Origin: a virus
Virus record (IMG/VR): IMGVR_UViG_3300033182_000371
Location: 1-64,000 of that record
Direction: 5' to 3' (one strand)
Length of the DNA stretch: 64,000 bases
The notes under the pieces are model-generated. The model was not told where the DNA came from. It made no database searches and worked only from the letters and a program-made list of their open reading frames with translations. This document shows, piece by piece, positions 30,649-38,087 of this stretch; positions within the stretch are counted from its first letter, which is position 1, and the number at the start of each line of letters is the position of its first letter. The position numbers and the translations under genes were made by a program.

Positions 30649-31848
30649 CTATCTTTTATTTATAAACGACTTGACTTTTTCAAGTGGAGTAAGGGATTGT
30701 ACATACTCTCGGTAGGAATCTGTACCTATTTCTCTCTTCGAAGCAGGAACTCCAGAAGGAATGCGAGAGACATACTCAGTCAAGTCTCTAATCCAAGACT
30801 TGAACATAATACCCTCATTTGTAACTGCAATTACATGGTTAGCACCACGGCGAATGATTCTACCAACTAATCCAGTGTTAAGAGATTCTACAAGAGAACC
30901 CATTCCAAAGATATTACCATAAAGATAATTCTCTCTGAGTGTTTTTGAATCATACTTAGGAGCAATTTGCCACAGTTCAATACCCTCGGTAGTCGCTGCA
31001 GTTGCCATAGATCTTTGAACTGTATTGAACAGTTCTCTAGCAACTACACCCTTTGCTGCTTTTGGCAATCCTTTCCTGAAAGATTCATAATCTCCATCTG
31101 CTGCTAGTGCTCGTAATTTCGAAGCAGACATGCCCTCGACCCCTTCAGCATCGGGGTCCCGTTCTCCAGCAGAGATGACATTAATCGCATCAAAATTATA
31201 GAGTTGTCCGTTGTATTTGTTTGCGAGGTTCTCAAACTCCTTTTGTCTGTCAGCACCAACCACGATGTTGATGCCACTATATCCTTCGACATCGGCTTGT
31301 TTTAACGCATCAAAAATAGTACGAATTGCGGGATCATATACAATTGCATTTGCATGATCAGGGAACATCTTCTTCATGAAGAGAACCTTGGTCTCAGAAT
31401 CAAGAGGATTCTTTTGAGGATCTACAGAATGAGAAGGATAAACAATATACTCCTCACCATCAGCAGTCTTTTTAATTGTATCTAAAAGTTTTTCGTGACC
31501 AGATGTGGGAGGATTGAATCTACCAAATCCAATGGTAAGAGTCCCTCTAGTTTTTTCTACTTCTTCAACTTCTCCTTCTTCAGGTTGCATTCCACCTTTT
31601 CCAGGAGCAGGTGGTGGTGGTTGGTCAGGAAGTGTTCCTCTGGCAGCAGGTCCAGGTCTTGTGGGATCACTCTCTTGTGCGGGTTTTCTGCCACTGGTGA
31701 ATACCAATTCACCTTCGACTGTTCTTCCTACAATTCTACCCTGAGGATCTAACCACGATCCATGACCGTCACCCTTCAAACCAAGCTTCTTCGCTTGCTT
31801 TGCAGCGTTAGTCTGTGCCTCGTTCAAAAACTGGAAGAAACTCTTCAT
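30649..31848 (-). CDS. Nucleotidylyltransferase-fold protein with low-complexity N-terminus
   Basis: The 399-residue protein has LGLKGDGHGSWLDPQGRIVG at 22-41 (a glycine-rich block), a Pro/Glu linker, then a nucleotidyltransferase domain: LTIGFGRFNPPTSGHEKLLD (about 104-123) is the T/HxGH adenylyltransferase motif and GMSASKLRALA (about 240) is the second phosphate-binding motif. It resembles NMN or cytidylyl transferases. The C-terminal 130 residues are unassigned. A late promoter lies about 41 bases upstream, so an enzyme domain may be packaged in a virion protein. Confidence 0.78.
   Translation of the reverse strand: MKSFFQFLNEAQTNAAKQAKKLGLKGDGHGSWLDPQGRIVGRTVEGELVFTSGRKPAQESDPTRPGPAARGTLPDQPPPPAPGKGGMQPEEGEVEEVEKTRGTLTIGFGRFNPPTSGHEKLLDTIKKTADGEEYIVYPSHSVDPQKNPLDSETKVLFMKKMFPDHANAIVYDPAIRTIFDALKQADVEGYSGINIVVGADRQKEFENLANKYNGQLYNFDAINVISAGERDPDAEGVEGMSASKLRALAADGDYESFRKGLPKAAKGVVARELFNTVQRSMATAATTEGIELWQIAPKYDSKTLRENYLYGNIFGMGSLVESLNTGLVGRIIRRGANHVIAVTNEGIMFKSWIRDLTEYVSRIPSGVPASKREIGTDSYREYVQSLTPLEKVKSFINKR
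30657..30664 (-). promoter_or_regulatory. T4-type late promoter TATAAATA
   Basis: Exact late -10 on the minus strand, 33 bases upstream of the gene at 29485-30624. It lies inside the last codons of the gene at 30649-31848. Confidence 0.72.
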
Positions 31849-31850
31849 GA

Positions 31851-32459
31851 TTATTTTGCAAATACCCGCCGTGTATTCTCCGCAACTCTATTTATATTAA
31901 AGGATACAGTCATACGAAGATGTTTACTATCATTCTTCTTAACAAAGTGCTTCAAGTGGGATGGAAAGATTAGTATGTCTCCCTCTTCTACAGGGATATC
32001 GGTATGTTCCAAGATGTGAGGATTCAATCTTTCATCCATAATGTTTCCATCAAACATGAAAGAAAATATATTATCTAGAGGATTGCAAAATGTTGTTCCT
32101 TCATGCTCAAGAGGATCAAACATCACATAATGGATAGCAGAATAAAATCCAGGAAGATGAGTGTGAGGTTCTTGGTAATGAGAACGCTCATAGGTATTCA
32201 ACCAAATCTCATAGATGTGAGGTTTTTCTAAAAGTCCAATATCCTTTCTCCACTGTTGCAAAACACCAGTATAATTATCACTAATCTCTTGAGGGAATGC
32301 ACCTTCAAATTCTGTCCTGACATTACAAAACCAACCAGAAGGAGTTCCATTGATAGAAAAATCCTTATAGGAGTTATACCTATCCAGCATGTGCTGTTTT
32401 ATTTCTGTGGGGTCAAGGTGATATTTGTATATTCTTTGAGGAAACAAATCAATGTACAT
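31851..32459 (-). CDS. 2OG-Fe(II) oxygenase-like protein
   Basis: The start MYIDLFPQRIYKYH is ATG 32459. The 202-residue protein has YQEPHTHLPGFYSAIHYV with His99-x-His101, EGTTFCNP, EEGDILIFPSHLKHFVKK (His171) and RMTVSFNI (Arg182). The HxH variant replaces the usual HxD and matches the branch of 2OG oxygenases common in cyanophages. It separates the nucleotidyltransferase-fold protein from a large structural-type protein. Substrate unknown. Confidence 0.82.
   Translation of the reverse strand: MYIDLFPQRIYKYHLDPTEIKQHMLDRYNSYKDFSINGTPSGWFCNVRTEFEGAFPQEISDNYTGVLQQWRKDIGLLEKPHIYEIWLNTYERSHYQEPHTHLPGFYSAIHYVMFDPLEHEGTTFCNPLDNIFSFMFDGNIMDERLNPHILEHTDIPVEEGDILIFPSHLKHFVKKNDSKHLRMTVSFNINRVAENTRRVFAK
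31889..31896 (-). promoter_or_regulatory. T4-type late promoter TATAAATA
   Basis: Exact late -10 on the minus strand, 41 bases upstream of the gene at 30649-31848, inside the C-terminal codons of the oxygenase gene. Confidence 0.68.
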
Positions 32460-32460
32460 A

Positions 32461-33795
32461 TTAACCAAAAATAATGTCTCTAGCGTTACCAAATTGTCCT
32501 TTGAGAAGAGATTTAAACTCTGGTGTTAAGAATGCTTGGAACTGTGGTTGGGATTTAAAGTCACCCTTATATCTTAACTCAAGATCCAGCAATTCTAACT
32601 TACCAGACTTCACTTTGAAATACAACTTAGCAGCGTTTGATGCCTGAGTTTTTGCTTTATCAATATCAATAACTTTAGGTTGCTTTCTAAGATAAGCAAG
32701 TGCCAATCCAACACTATCAATACCAATACACTGACCTGTACCTAGATTAATATTCATGCCAGTTGACTTAGATATAGTAACCTGTCCTACACCAGTTGTC
32801 AAGATAAACTCAAAGTCATTTTGAGTATACTCACTCATCGTATCAAGAAGACTTTTCTTTAAGATGAGGTTAATAAGAGTGTCAGCAAACAATTGCTCAT
32901 TCTGTTTAATGATACCAAGAAATTGACTGTACAAAGCGTTGGGTTGATTGCCAACCTTACCAAGTTTTGCATTGACAAAATCCCTCATCGCATTCGCATC
33001 AGTCTTAGAAATTTCTGATGTATTCAGGAGTGCAGGATCAGAGACCATGCTAATACTTTTAAGATTGATCAAGGGAACTGTTGTTGGTTTCCCATTCTTC
33101 ATAATACCAATTTTGGTATTCCAAAGTTTTTCTGCAGGAGCATTTCTAGGATCAGTACCATCTGGAAGTTGTGCAATACCAACTAACGGCCCATTGGTCA
33201 ATGCTTCTTTTATAACTCCAGCAAAGAAATTTTGTCTTGCTGTTTGAAGCTGTGTCTTAATCCTAGCGAACTGTGGTCCATTGAGAACCGTATCAAATGC
33301 TTTGTTGATAAGAGTGGGATCCGCCGCTGTCCCCTTCGGTTTCTTTTTTAGCGACACTCCCACATAATTTCTACCATACTGTAAAATCAAATCGGATGAG
33401 TTGTAGTCCGCCATTCCAAATGCAGCGAACTTAAATTGCTGAACCGCAGCTGGCCATTGCGTACCAGTTAGATATACCGCATTAGGAACACTGTTGGCAG
33501 AAATTCCCTTCATAGTAGAACTAGCAGCAAGATATTGTCTAACTGCTTTAACTGCAGAAATTCCTACTACTAAGTCAGAATAAAACTTATCTGTTTTAGC
33601 ACTCGTTGATAGTGTGATTGCTTTCTCAAAATCCTGCTTTACTTTACCAGCCCCAACAACTCCAGCACTCATGTACCTTTGATACATGATGTTGTAGAAG
33701 TTTTGCAGACTGGTCTCATTAGCAACCGCCGCATCCATTTCTTGATTAGTGCATAAAGCACAACCAGCAAAAAAACCTTCTGACGGTTCAGCCAT
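32461..33795 (-). CDS. Large protein of unknown function, 444 aa
   Basis: The product starts MAEPSEGFFAGCALCTNQEM directly after the T-run of a terminator hairpin. SDLILQYGRNYVGVSLKKK (about 134-152) has the D...(S)xK spacing of the PD-(D/E)XK nuclease fold, and YLTGTQWPAAVQQF precedes it, but no clear upstream Glu can be assigned. The remainder is helical and Asn/Gln-rich with a C-terminal LELRYKGDFKSQPQFQAF block. It could be a virion protein or a nuclease. I cannot decide. Confidence 0.72.
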   Translation of the reverse strand: MAEPSEGFFAGCALCTNQEMDAAVANETSLQNFYNIMYQRYMSAGVVGAGKVKQDFEKAITLSTSAKTDKFYSDLVVGISAVKAVRQYLAASSTMKGISANSVPNAVYLTGTQWPAAVQQFKFAAFGMADYNSSDLILQYGRNYVGVSLKKKPKGTAADPTLINKAFDTVLNGPQFARIKTQLQTARQNFFAGVIKEALTNGPLVGIAQLPDGTDPRNAPAEKLWNTKIGIMKNGKPTTVPLINLKSISMVSDPALLNTSEISKTDANAMRDFVNAKLGKVGNQPNALYSQFLGIIKQNEQLFADTLINLILKKSLLDTMSEYTQNDFEFILTTGVGQVTISKSTGMNINLGTGQCIGIDSVGLALAYLRKQPKVIDIDKAKTQASNAAKLYFKVKSGKLELLDLELRYKGDFKSQPQFQAFLTPEFKSLLKGQFGNARDIIFG

Positions 33796-33796
33796 G

Positions 33797-33822
33797 AAAA
33801 AAGAGGGAGTTCTATTCCCTCT
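33797..33822 (-). terminator. Intrinsic terminator abutting an ATG
   Basis: Minus-strand AGAGGGA-ATAGAAC-TCCCTCT followed by TTTTT, with the ATG of the 444-residue gene immediately after. It ends the mazG-side transcript and overlaps the stop codon of the 64-residue gene. The downstream gene must use read-through or another start site. Confidence 0.72.
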
Positions 33823-34006
33823 TATTTAGATAGTCCTTTTCATTCTGATAAGGATGTTTTTCTCCAGTCCAAAGTTGATATCCTTCAACAAGATCTGGAA
33901 TTAACCACTGGTCCACCCGATAGCAATACTGCCAGTTAACAGGTTGAATACAATTCATCACGACAACTTGAAAGAATGCTGTCAGGTGGATCCAAAGAGA
34001 AAGCAT
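33812..34006 (-). CDS. Small hydrophobic-start protein, 64 aa
   Basis: ATG 34006 overlaps the mazG stop as TGATG and gives MLSLWIHLTAFFQVVVMNCI, a hydrophobic N-terminus that could be a signal anchor. The rest is soluble with two or three cysteines and tryptophans (VNWQYCYRVDQWLIPD). An internal ATG (MNCIQPV, 33958) would remove the hydrophobic part. The stop lies inside the terminator hairpin. Function unknown. Confidence 0.68.
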   Translation of the reverse strand: MLSLWIHLTAFFQVVVMNCIQPVNWQYCYRVDQWLIPDLVEGYQLWTGEKHPYQNEKDYLNKRE

Positions 34007-34659
34007 CAACGATCCCCTGCTTTACGATTTTCGGAATAGTAAGCATCAAAGGTTCCTTCGGGATAACGAGCAGCGAGTTTGCTGATGTTACGATCCAGAA
34101 CTGCCTCAAGAGAAATGTCCAGTGCCATACATGCCTGAGCAACATACCACATAACATCACCAAGTTCAATCTTTAGGTGATCAATGTTGTCCGAATTCCA
34201 GGGTTTGCCTTGGAAGGTGATCTTCTTAACGATCTCCATGAACTCACCACCCTCAGCAGCAATGCCAACAGCAGCAGTCAGGAGACGCTGGATGTCGCAA
34301 CCTTGTGCTTGCAGGGCAGCAACACGAGCAATGAACTGGGCATTGTCCTTAGAAGGAGCACTAGTGACCTGATCAACGAACTCAATATAATTACCATACT
34401 TTTTGGGTTGTTCGTTAGTAACTACCACTTGCATGTTTTGTACTGCTTCTTGCTGTTGTTTGGCAGGAGTTGGTTGTGCTGCAGGGACACCTTGAGGTCC
34501 AGTAGGATTGTTGGGATTGTCTTGCCACTGCTCAGTACCAGGATCTCCAGGCTCCATCTCCCAAAATTCCTTTGCACGAGGACGACGGGGAGCAACAGGT
34601 TGTTGAGGACGCTGAGGTTCGGGAAGATTATCAGCGATTGCAGAGGAATAAGTAGGCAT
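34006..34659 (-). CDS. mazG: MazG-type nucleotide pyrophosphohydrolase
   Basis: Cyanophage MazG hydrolyses NTPs or (p)ppGpp-related nucleotides, possibly to keep the host metabolically active. The C-terminal 130 residues have the all-alpha MazG motif: AAEGGEFMEIVKK and, after a loop, LKIELGDVMWYVAQA with ExxD. The first 75 residues are an unusual Pro/Gln-rich extension (EPQRPQQPVAPRRPRAKEF) not normally present. It is coupled to the 64-residue gene downstream and lies after a 2OG-type gene. Confidence 0.9.
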   Translation of the reverse strand: MPTYSSAIADNLPEPQRPQQPVAPRRPRAKEFWEMEPGDPGTEQWQDNPNNPTGPQGVPAAQPTPAKQQQEAVQNMQVVVTNEQPKKYGNYIEFVDQVTSAPSKDNAQFIARVAALQAQGCDIQRLLTAAVGIAAEGGEFMEIVKKITFQGKPWNSDNIDHLKIELGDVMWYVAQACMALDISLEAVLDRNISKLAARYPEGTFDAYYSENRKAGDR

Positions 34660-34664
34660 AATAA

Positions 34665-35534
34665 TTATTCAAAGTGAGTTTGCTTGGGGTGATAGTTGAA
34701 CAAAGTATCAAGTCTGAAATGCTCCCAGCTATAGGAGACAGTATCTATGTATCTCTCCTCAAAATCCAAATCTTCTGGAGATATAAAGTAGAAGATGGAG
34801 AGCATTAGTCTTTGTCTATCACTGAACCAATTAGGTTCAATGTAGGCATTGTGCAGATTCGTGGTCGGATACAACACTAGACTATTATACTCCATGGTGG
34901 CGGAAGTTTCAAATTTAAAATCCTCATAGTCTTTTATTTGAAACCAAGATCCAACATCTAGTTCTTCGTGTCTACGATAAAAATTTTCTAGAGTGTTCTT
35001 ATCGTTACGATTAAAATCTAATGAGTTTGTTTTTCCCTTCCAAGACCAAAATCCCGTAGAAACTGGATCATTACTTTTAGTGAAATTGATGTTAGCAACA
35101 AGACATGGAATTGGATCAAAAGAATCAAAGACAGGAACATCAATATGTGGATAGCAACAGAGACTACTAGTAGCATCTAGTGTCATATCTGCACTAGTAC
35201 ATTGACAGTACAAATCAAAGATGTCCATTTTAGAAACGCCAAACAAAGGTTTGACTCTTTCTTCTATCTGATTTGAAATTTGATCTTGAATAATTTCTGG
35301 AAAGTTATGTGTAAGACCAGGACGAATGATTTGAGTGTTTTTGATTTCTCTGGTTTCCCAGTAATCAAGATTCTCAAAAAACTCAGATACTAAGTCTGGG
35401 TTTTTGTAGACATCATTTGCCACAAGAACAGGAACTTTGCCATCCAACAGCAGGTATTCAAACTCTAAGTTGTTAACCTCAGAGATTTGATTCCAAATTT
35501 TATTTGCTGATCTAATCAAACTTAAATCCCTCAA
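34665..35534 (-). CDS. 2OG-Fe(II) oxygenase-like protein (DUF6445-like)
   Basis: The 289-residue product has CCYPHIDVPVF (His130-x-Asp132), LVLYPTTNLHNAYIE (His228) and RQRLMLSIFYF with Arg242, a complete set of oxygenase ligands. It is larger than the other oxygenases here and resembles the one at 16450-17097 in the NSLV/YPTT region. No ATG is available near the start; TTG at 35534 or TTG at 35519 overlap the end of gp41. Substrate unknown. Confidence 0.72.
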   Translation of the reverse strand: MRDLSLIRSANKIWNQISEVNNLEFEYLLLDGKVPVLVANDVYKNPDLVSEFFENLDYWETREIKNTQIIRPGLTHNFPEIIQDQISNQIEERVKPLFGVSKMDIFDLYCQCTSADMTLDATSSLCCYPHIDVPVFDSFDPIPCLVANINFTKSNDPVSTGFWSWKGKTNSLDFNRNDKNTLENFYRRHEELDVGSWFQIKDYEDFKFETSATMEYNSLVLYPTTNLHNAYIEPNWFSDRQRLMLSIFYFISPEDLDFEERYIDTVSYSWEHFRLDTLFNYHPKQTHFE

Positions 35535-36888
35535 ACTTGTTAGTCTTCACAAATGCTTCTGCATTCTCTTCGTTTCCACTATCATGAAGACTTCCGCCTT
35601 CAGACTGTTCACAATCATACAGTCTCATCTTTGCCCTGTCAATACCCACAACAAATCTCTTGTTTACTGTTGGATCGTTGTACCTGTTCTTCAACTGCTT
35701 CACCATAATTTGCCCGAGTCCTTCAAGATCTTCAGATGAAATAAGGGCAAACATAAGATCAGCAGTAGCAGGGAGCCCAAAGGACTCGCTAGTGTCAGTG
35801 ATGTCAACATCACTGCTACTATAACCAGAACGAGTGGTCTGGGTGGCAGATACGATAGGGACCTCTGCTTCGACAGCAAGTCCTCTAAGTTCTTCAGCAA
35901 TAGCCTTGATATAGCTATATGAATTGACACCAATCGCCCCGCGATAGCGTGAGGAAGCGCATATATTAAGGTAATCGATGAAAATAATATCAGGACGAAA
36001 AGATTTCTTGAGTGCCAGATCGTTGAGAAGAGATTTGAAATGTCCTGCATGGGCAGATGCAGTTGGGTATTCTTTAATTATAAGAGTACCTTGAGTCTTT
36101 GCAGCAACTTTTGCTACTTTTGTCTCGAACATCTGACGAGGAAGTTCCACTAGATCTCTGATGTTAACATCAAGCAGATTAGCATCAATTCTTTCTGCAA
36201 TTTTCTCTTCAGCCATTTCAAGCGTGATGTATAAGACATTCTTGCCCTGTAATAGCACCGAGCTTGCGACATGACACATAAACAAAGACTTACCAACGCC
36301 TGTGCCAGCCAGAGCAATGTTAAGTGTTTTATTAGGGAGACCGCCTTTCGTAATCTTGTTAAAGTACTCAAGGTCGAACGGGATCTTTGATTCCCGTTTG
36401 TGATAAGATTCGTAGCGTTGCTCATAGTCTTCAAGATAATCATGTCCAATGTGATTATCAAACGAGACTGCAAGTGCATCCGACAGAATGCTAGGGATTG
36501 CATCTCTAGTTTTCTTGGAATCTTTGCCGTCTGCAATTTGAATTGATTCCATTAGTGCCAAATAAATGGCACGATCACGACACCACTTTTCAGTGGCGTC
36601 AAGTAACCATTGAGTGTGAGTCTCTGCCTCACGAAGAATTTCAACCAGTTTAAGAGCGTCTTTGAACTCTTGCTCAGAAAGATCTCCCCTATTCTGAATT
36701 TCAATACTAAGGATCTCAGGAGTAAGAATCTTGTCATATTCCTGAGCAAAAGAAGTAATCTCCTCAAAGACAATTTTTTCAACACGCTCCTGAAAATATT
36801 CAGGGTCAATAAAGGGAAGGACTTTCCTTAGAAACTCTTCATCGTGAACAAGATTTCTAAGGATAGTGAGTTCAATACGATCATTCAT
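35512..36888 (-). CDS. 41: Replicative DNA helicase (T4 gp41-like)
   Basis: The DnaB-family hexameric helicase unwinds DNA ahead of the lagging-strand machinery. The 458-residue protein has Walker A GTGVGKS (195-201), LYITLEMAEEKIAERID, Walker B DIIFIDYLNIC and SATQTTRSGYSSSD typical of DnaB motif H3/H4. Length matches T4 gp41 (475). Its ATG shares one base with the uvsX stop. It acts with primase gp61 encoded nearby. Confidence 0.96.
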   Translation of the reverse strand: MNDRIELTILRNLVHDEEFLRKVLPFIDPEYFQERVEKIVFEEITSFAQEYDKILTPEILSIEIQNRGDLSEQEFKDALKLVEILREAETHTQWLLDATEKWCRDRAIYLALMESIQIADGKDSKKTRDAIPSILSDALAVSFDNHIGHDYLEDYEQRYESYHKRESKIPFDLEYFNKITKGGLPNKTLNIALAGTGVGKSLFMCHVASSVLLQGKNVLYITLEMAEEKIAERIDANLLDVNIRDLVELPRQMFETKVAKVAAKTQGTLIIKEYPTASAHAGHFKSLLNDLALKKSFRPDIIFIDYLNICASSRYRGAIGVNSYSYIKAIAEELRGLAVEAEVPIVSATQTTRSGYSSSDVDITDTSESFGLPATADLMFALISSEDLEGLGQIMVKQLKNRYNDPTVNKRFVVGIDRAKMRLYDCEQSEGGSLHDSGNEENAEAFVKTNKFEGFKFD

Positions 36889-37892
36889 TAGGCACCATAA
36901 CTAAATTCAGATTTAGCAATCTCATCGAGTTGCTGCATTACTTCGTAAGTAAAATATTTTTCTGGCTCTTTATAGATTTGTTTGGCATAGACTTTTTTGC
37001 CATCAATCTCGTACCGTCCTGCGACATTCTTCCAAAGTCCACCGATCTCACCGAGTTCAAGAAGACCATAATAACGATCAAGACCACGCTCATCGTAGTA
37101 AAGACGAACTTCCACATCTTTGTTTTCCTTACTCAAACGAGACTTAGCAGTCTTTGCCTTGATAATGTTTCCGACGATTTCTGTTCCATCCTTCTCTTTC
37201 TTTTTGCTGAGATAGATGATTGTAGAAGCAGCATACTTGAGTCCACTACCTCCACCCATTTCTTTTGTAGGCACATAAGCTCCGATGACATCATAGGTAT
37301 GGTTGGTAACAATCATGGGAATGTTTGCTTGACCCAACTTAAGAGTAAGCATACGGAACGCACCTTTGACAAGTTGAGATTTGGTCATATCCCGAACTTG
37401 TTTATCATTGAGAGCGTCTGTGATTTCCTTCTCGGTGGATAGCATCCCAAGAGAGTCTAGCACAAACATACAAGGTTTACGCTCATCTACAGGTTTTTTT
37501 AAGTAAATGTCTACTGCCTTGAGTGCTTTACCACGAAACTCTTCAATAGTTACAACATTGACAACGACTAACCTAGATGTGTCAACACCTCTAGATTCGA
37601 GTAAGGACTTGGTGATAGCAGCTTCAGTATCAAAATAGAGACAATAAGCATTGGGGTCAGAATCAAGAAAATTCTTAACCACAGCGAGAGAAAAGAAAGT
37701 CTTTCCAGTACTAGACTCTCCAGCAATAGCAGTAATCTTATTGCTAGATACACCGCCAAATACACTACCTGAGACAAGTGAATTAAAAATGTACGAACCT
37801 GTGTCAACATATGATTCACTTTCCTCAATTTCACTAGCGAGTTTGGTGTAATCATCACCAATCTCTTTCACAATGTCTTTAAGAAAATCCAT
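36888..37892 (-). CDS. uvsX: UvsX recombinase (RecA-like)
   Basis: UvsX forms filaments on ssDNA and drives strand invasion in recombination-dependent replication. The 334-residue product has Walker A GESSTGKT (58-65), LYFDTEAAITKSLLESRG, FVLDSLGMLSTEKEI and a typical VTNHTYDVIGAYVPTKEMGG segment. UvsY, UvsW and gp46/47, which cooperate with it, are all in the window. It is coupled to gp41 and follows a 64-residue gene by zero bases after its ATG region. Confidence 0.97.
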   Translation of the reverse strand: MDFLKDIVKEIGDDYTKLASEIEESESYVDTGSYIFNSLVSGSVFGGVSSNKITAIAGESSTGKTFFSLAVVKNFLDSDPNAYCLYFDTEAAITKSLLESRGVDTSRLVVVNVVTIEEFRGKALKAVDIYLKKPVDERKPCMFVLDSLGMLSTEKEITDALNDKQVRDMTKSQLVKGAFRMLTLKLGQANIPMIVTNHTYDVIGAYVPTKEMGGGSGLKYAASTIIYLSKKKEKDGTEIVGNIIKAKTAKSRLSKENKDVEVRLYYDERGLDRYYGLLELGEIGGLWKNVAGRYEIDGKKVYAKQIYKEPEKYFTYEVMQQLDEIAKSEFSYGA

Positions 37893-38087
37893 TCAATTCC
37901 AACGCAAAGTCTTCAGGTATTCTAGCACATTCTCACGAACATCCATAAGTTCATGGTAGCACTTTTGATTGTGGGCGCACTGACGCAATTTGCTATCTGG
38001 TTTAAGAACAGACTCAATAAAAAGATCTAGACCCCTATTCCATTTGTCCTGTTTAGATTCTCCATCGGAGTAAACATATTCGTTCAT
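37893..38087 (-). CDS. Small hypothetical protein, 64 aa
   Basis: ATG 38087 (MNEYVYSDGESKQDKWNRG) overlaps the gp43 stop as ATGA, and the stop at 37893 is directly next to the uvsX ATG. The protein is soluble and helical, with two cysteines and histidines in RQCAHNQKCYHELM that could bind a metal. Function unknown, but its position between DNA polymerase and recombinase suggests a replication-linked role. Confidence 0.75.
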   Translation of the reverse strand: MNEYVYSDGESKQDKWNRGLDLFIESVLKPDSKLRQCAHNQKCYHELMDVRENVLEYLKTLRWN

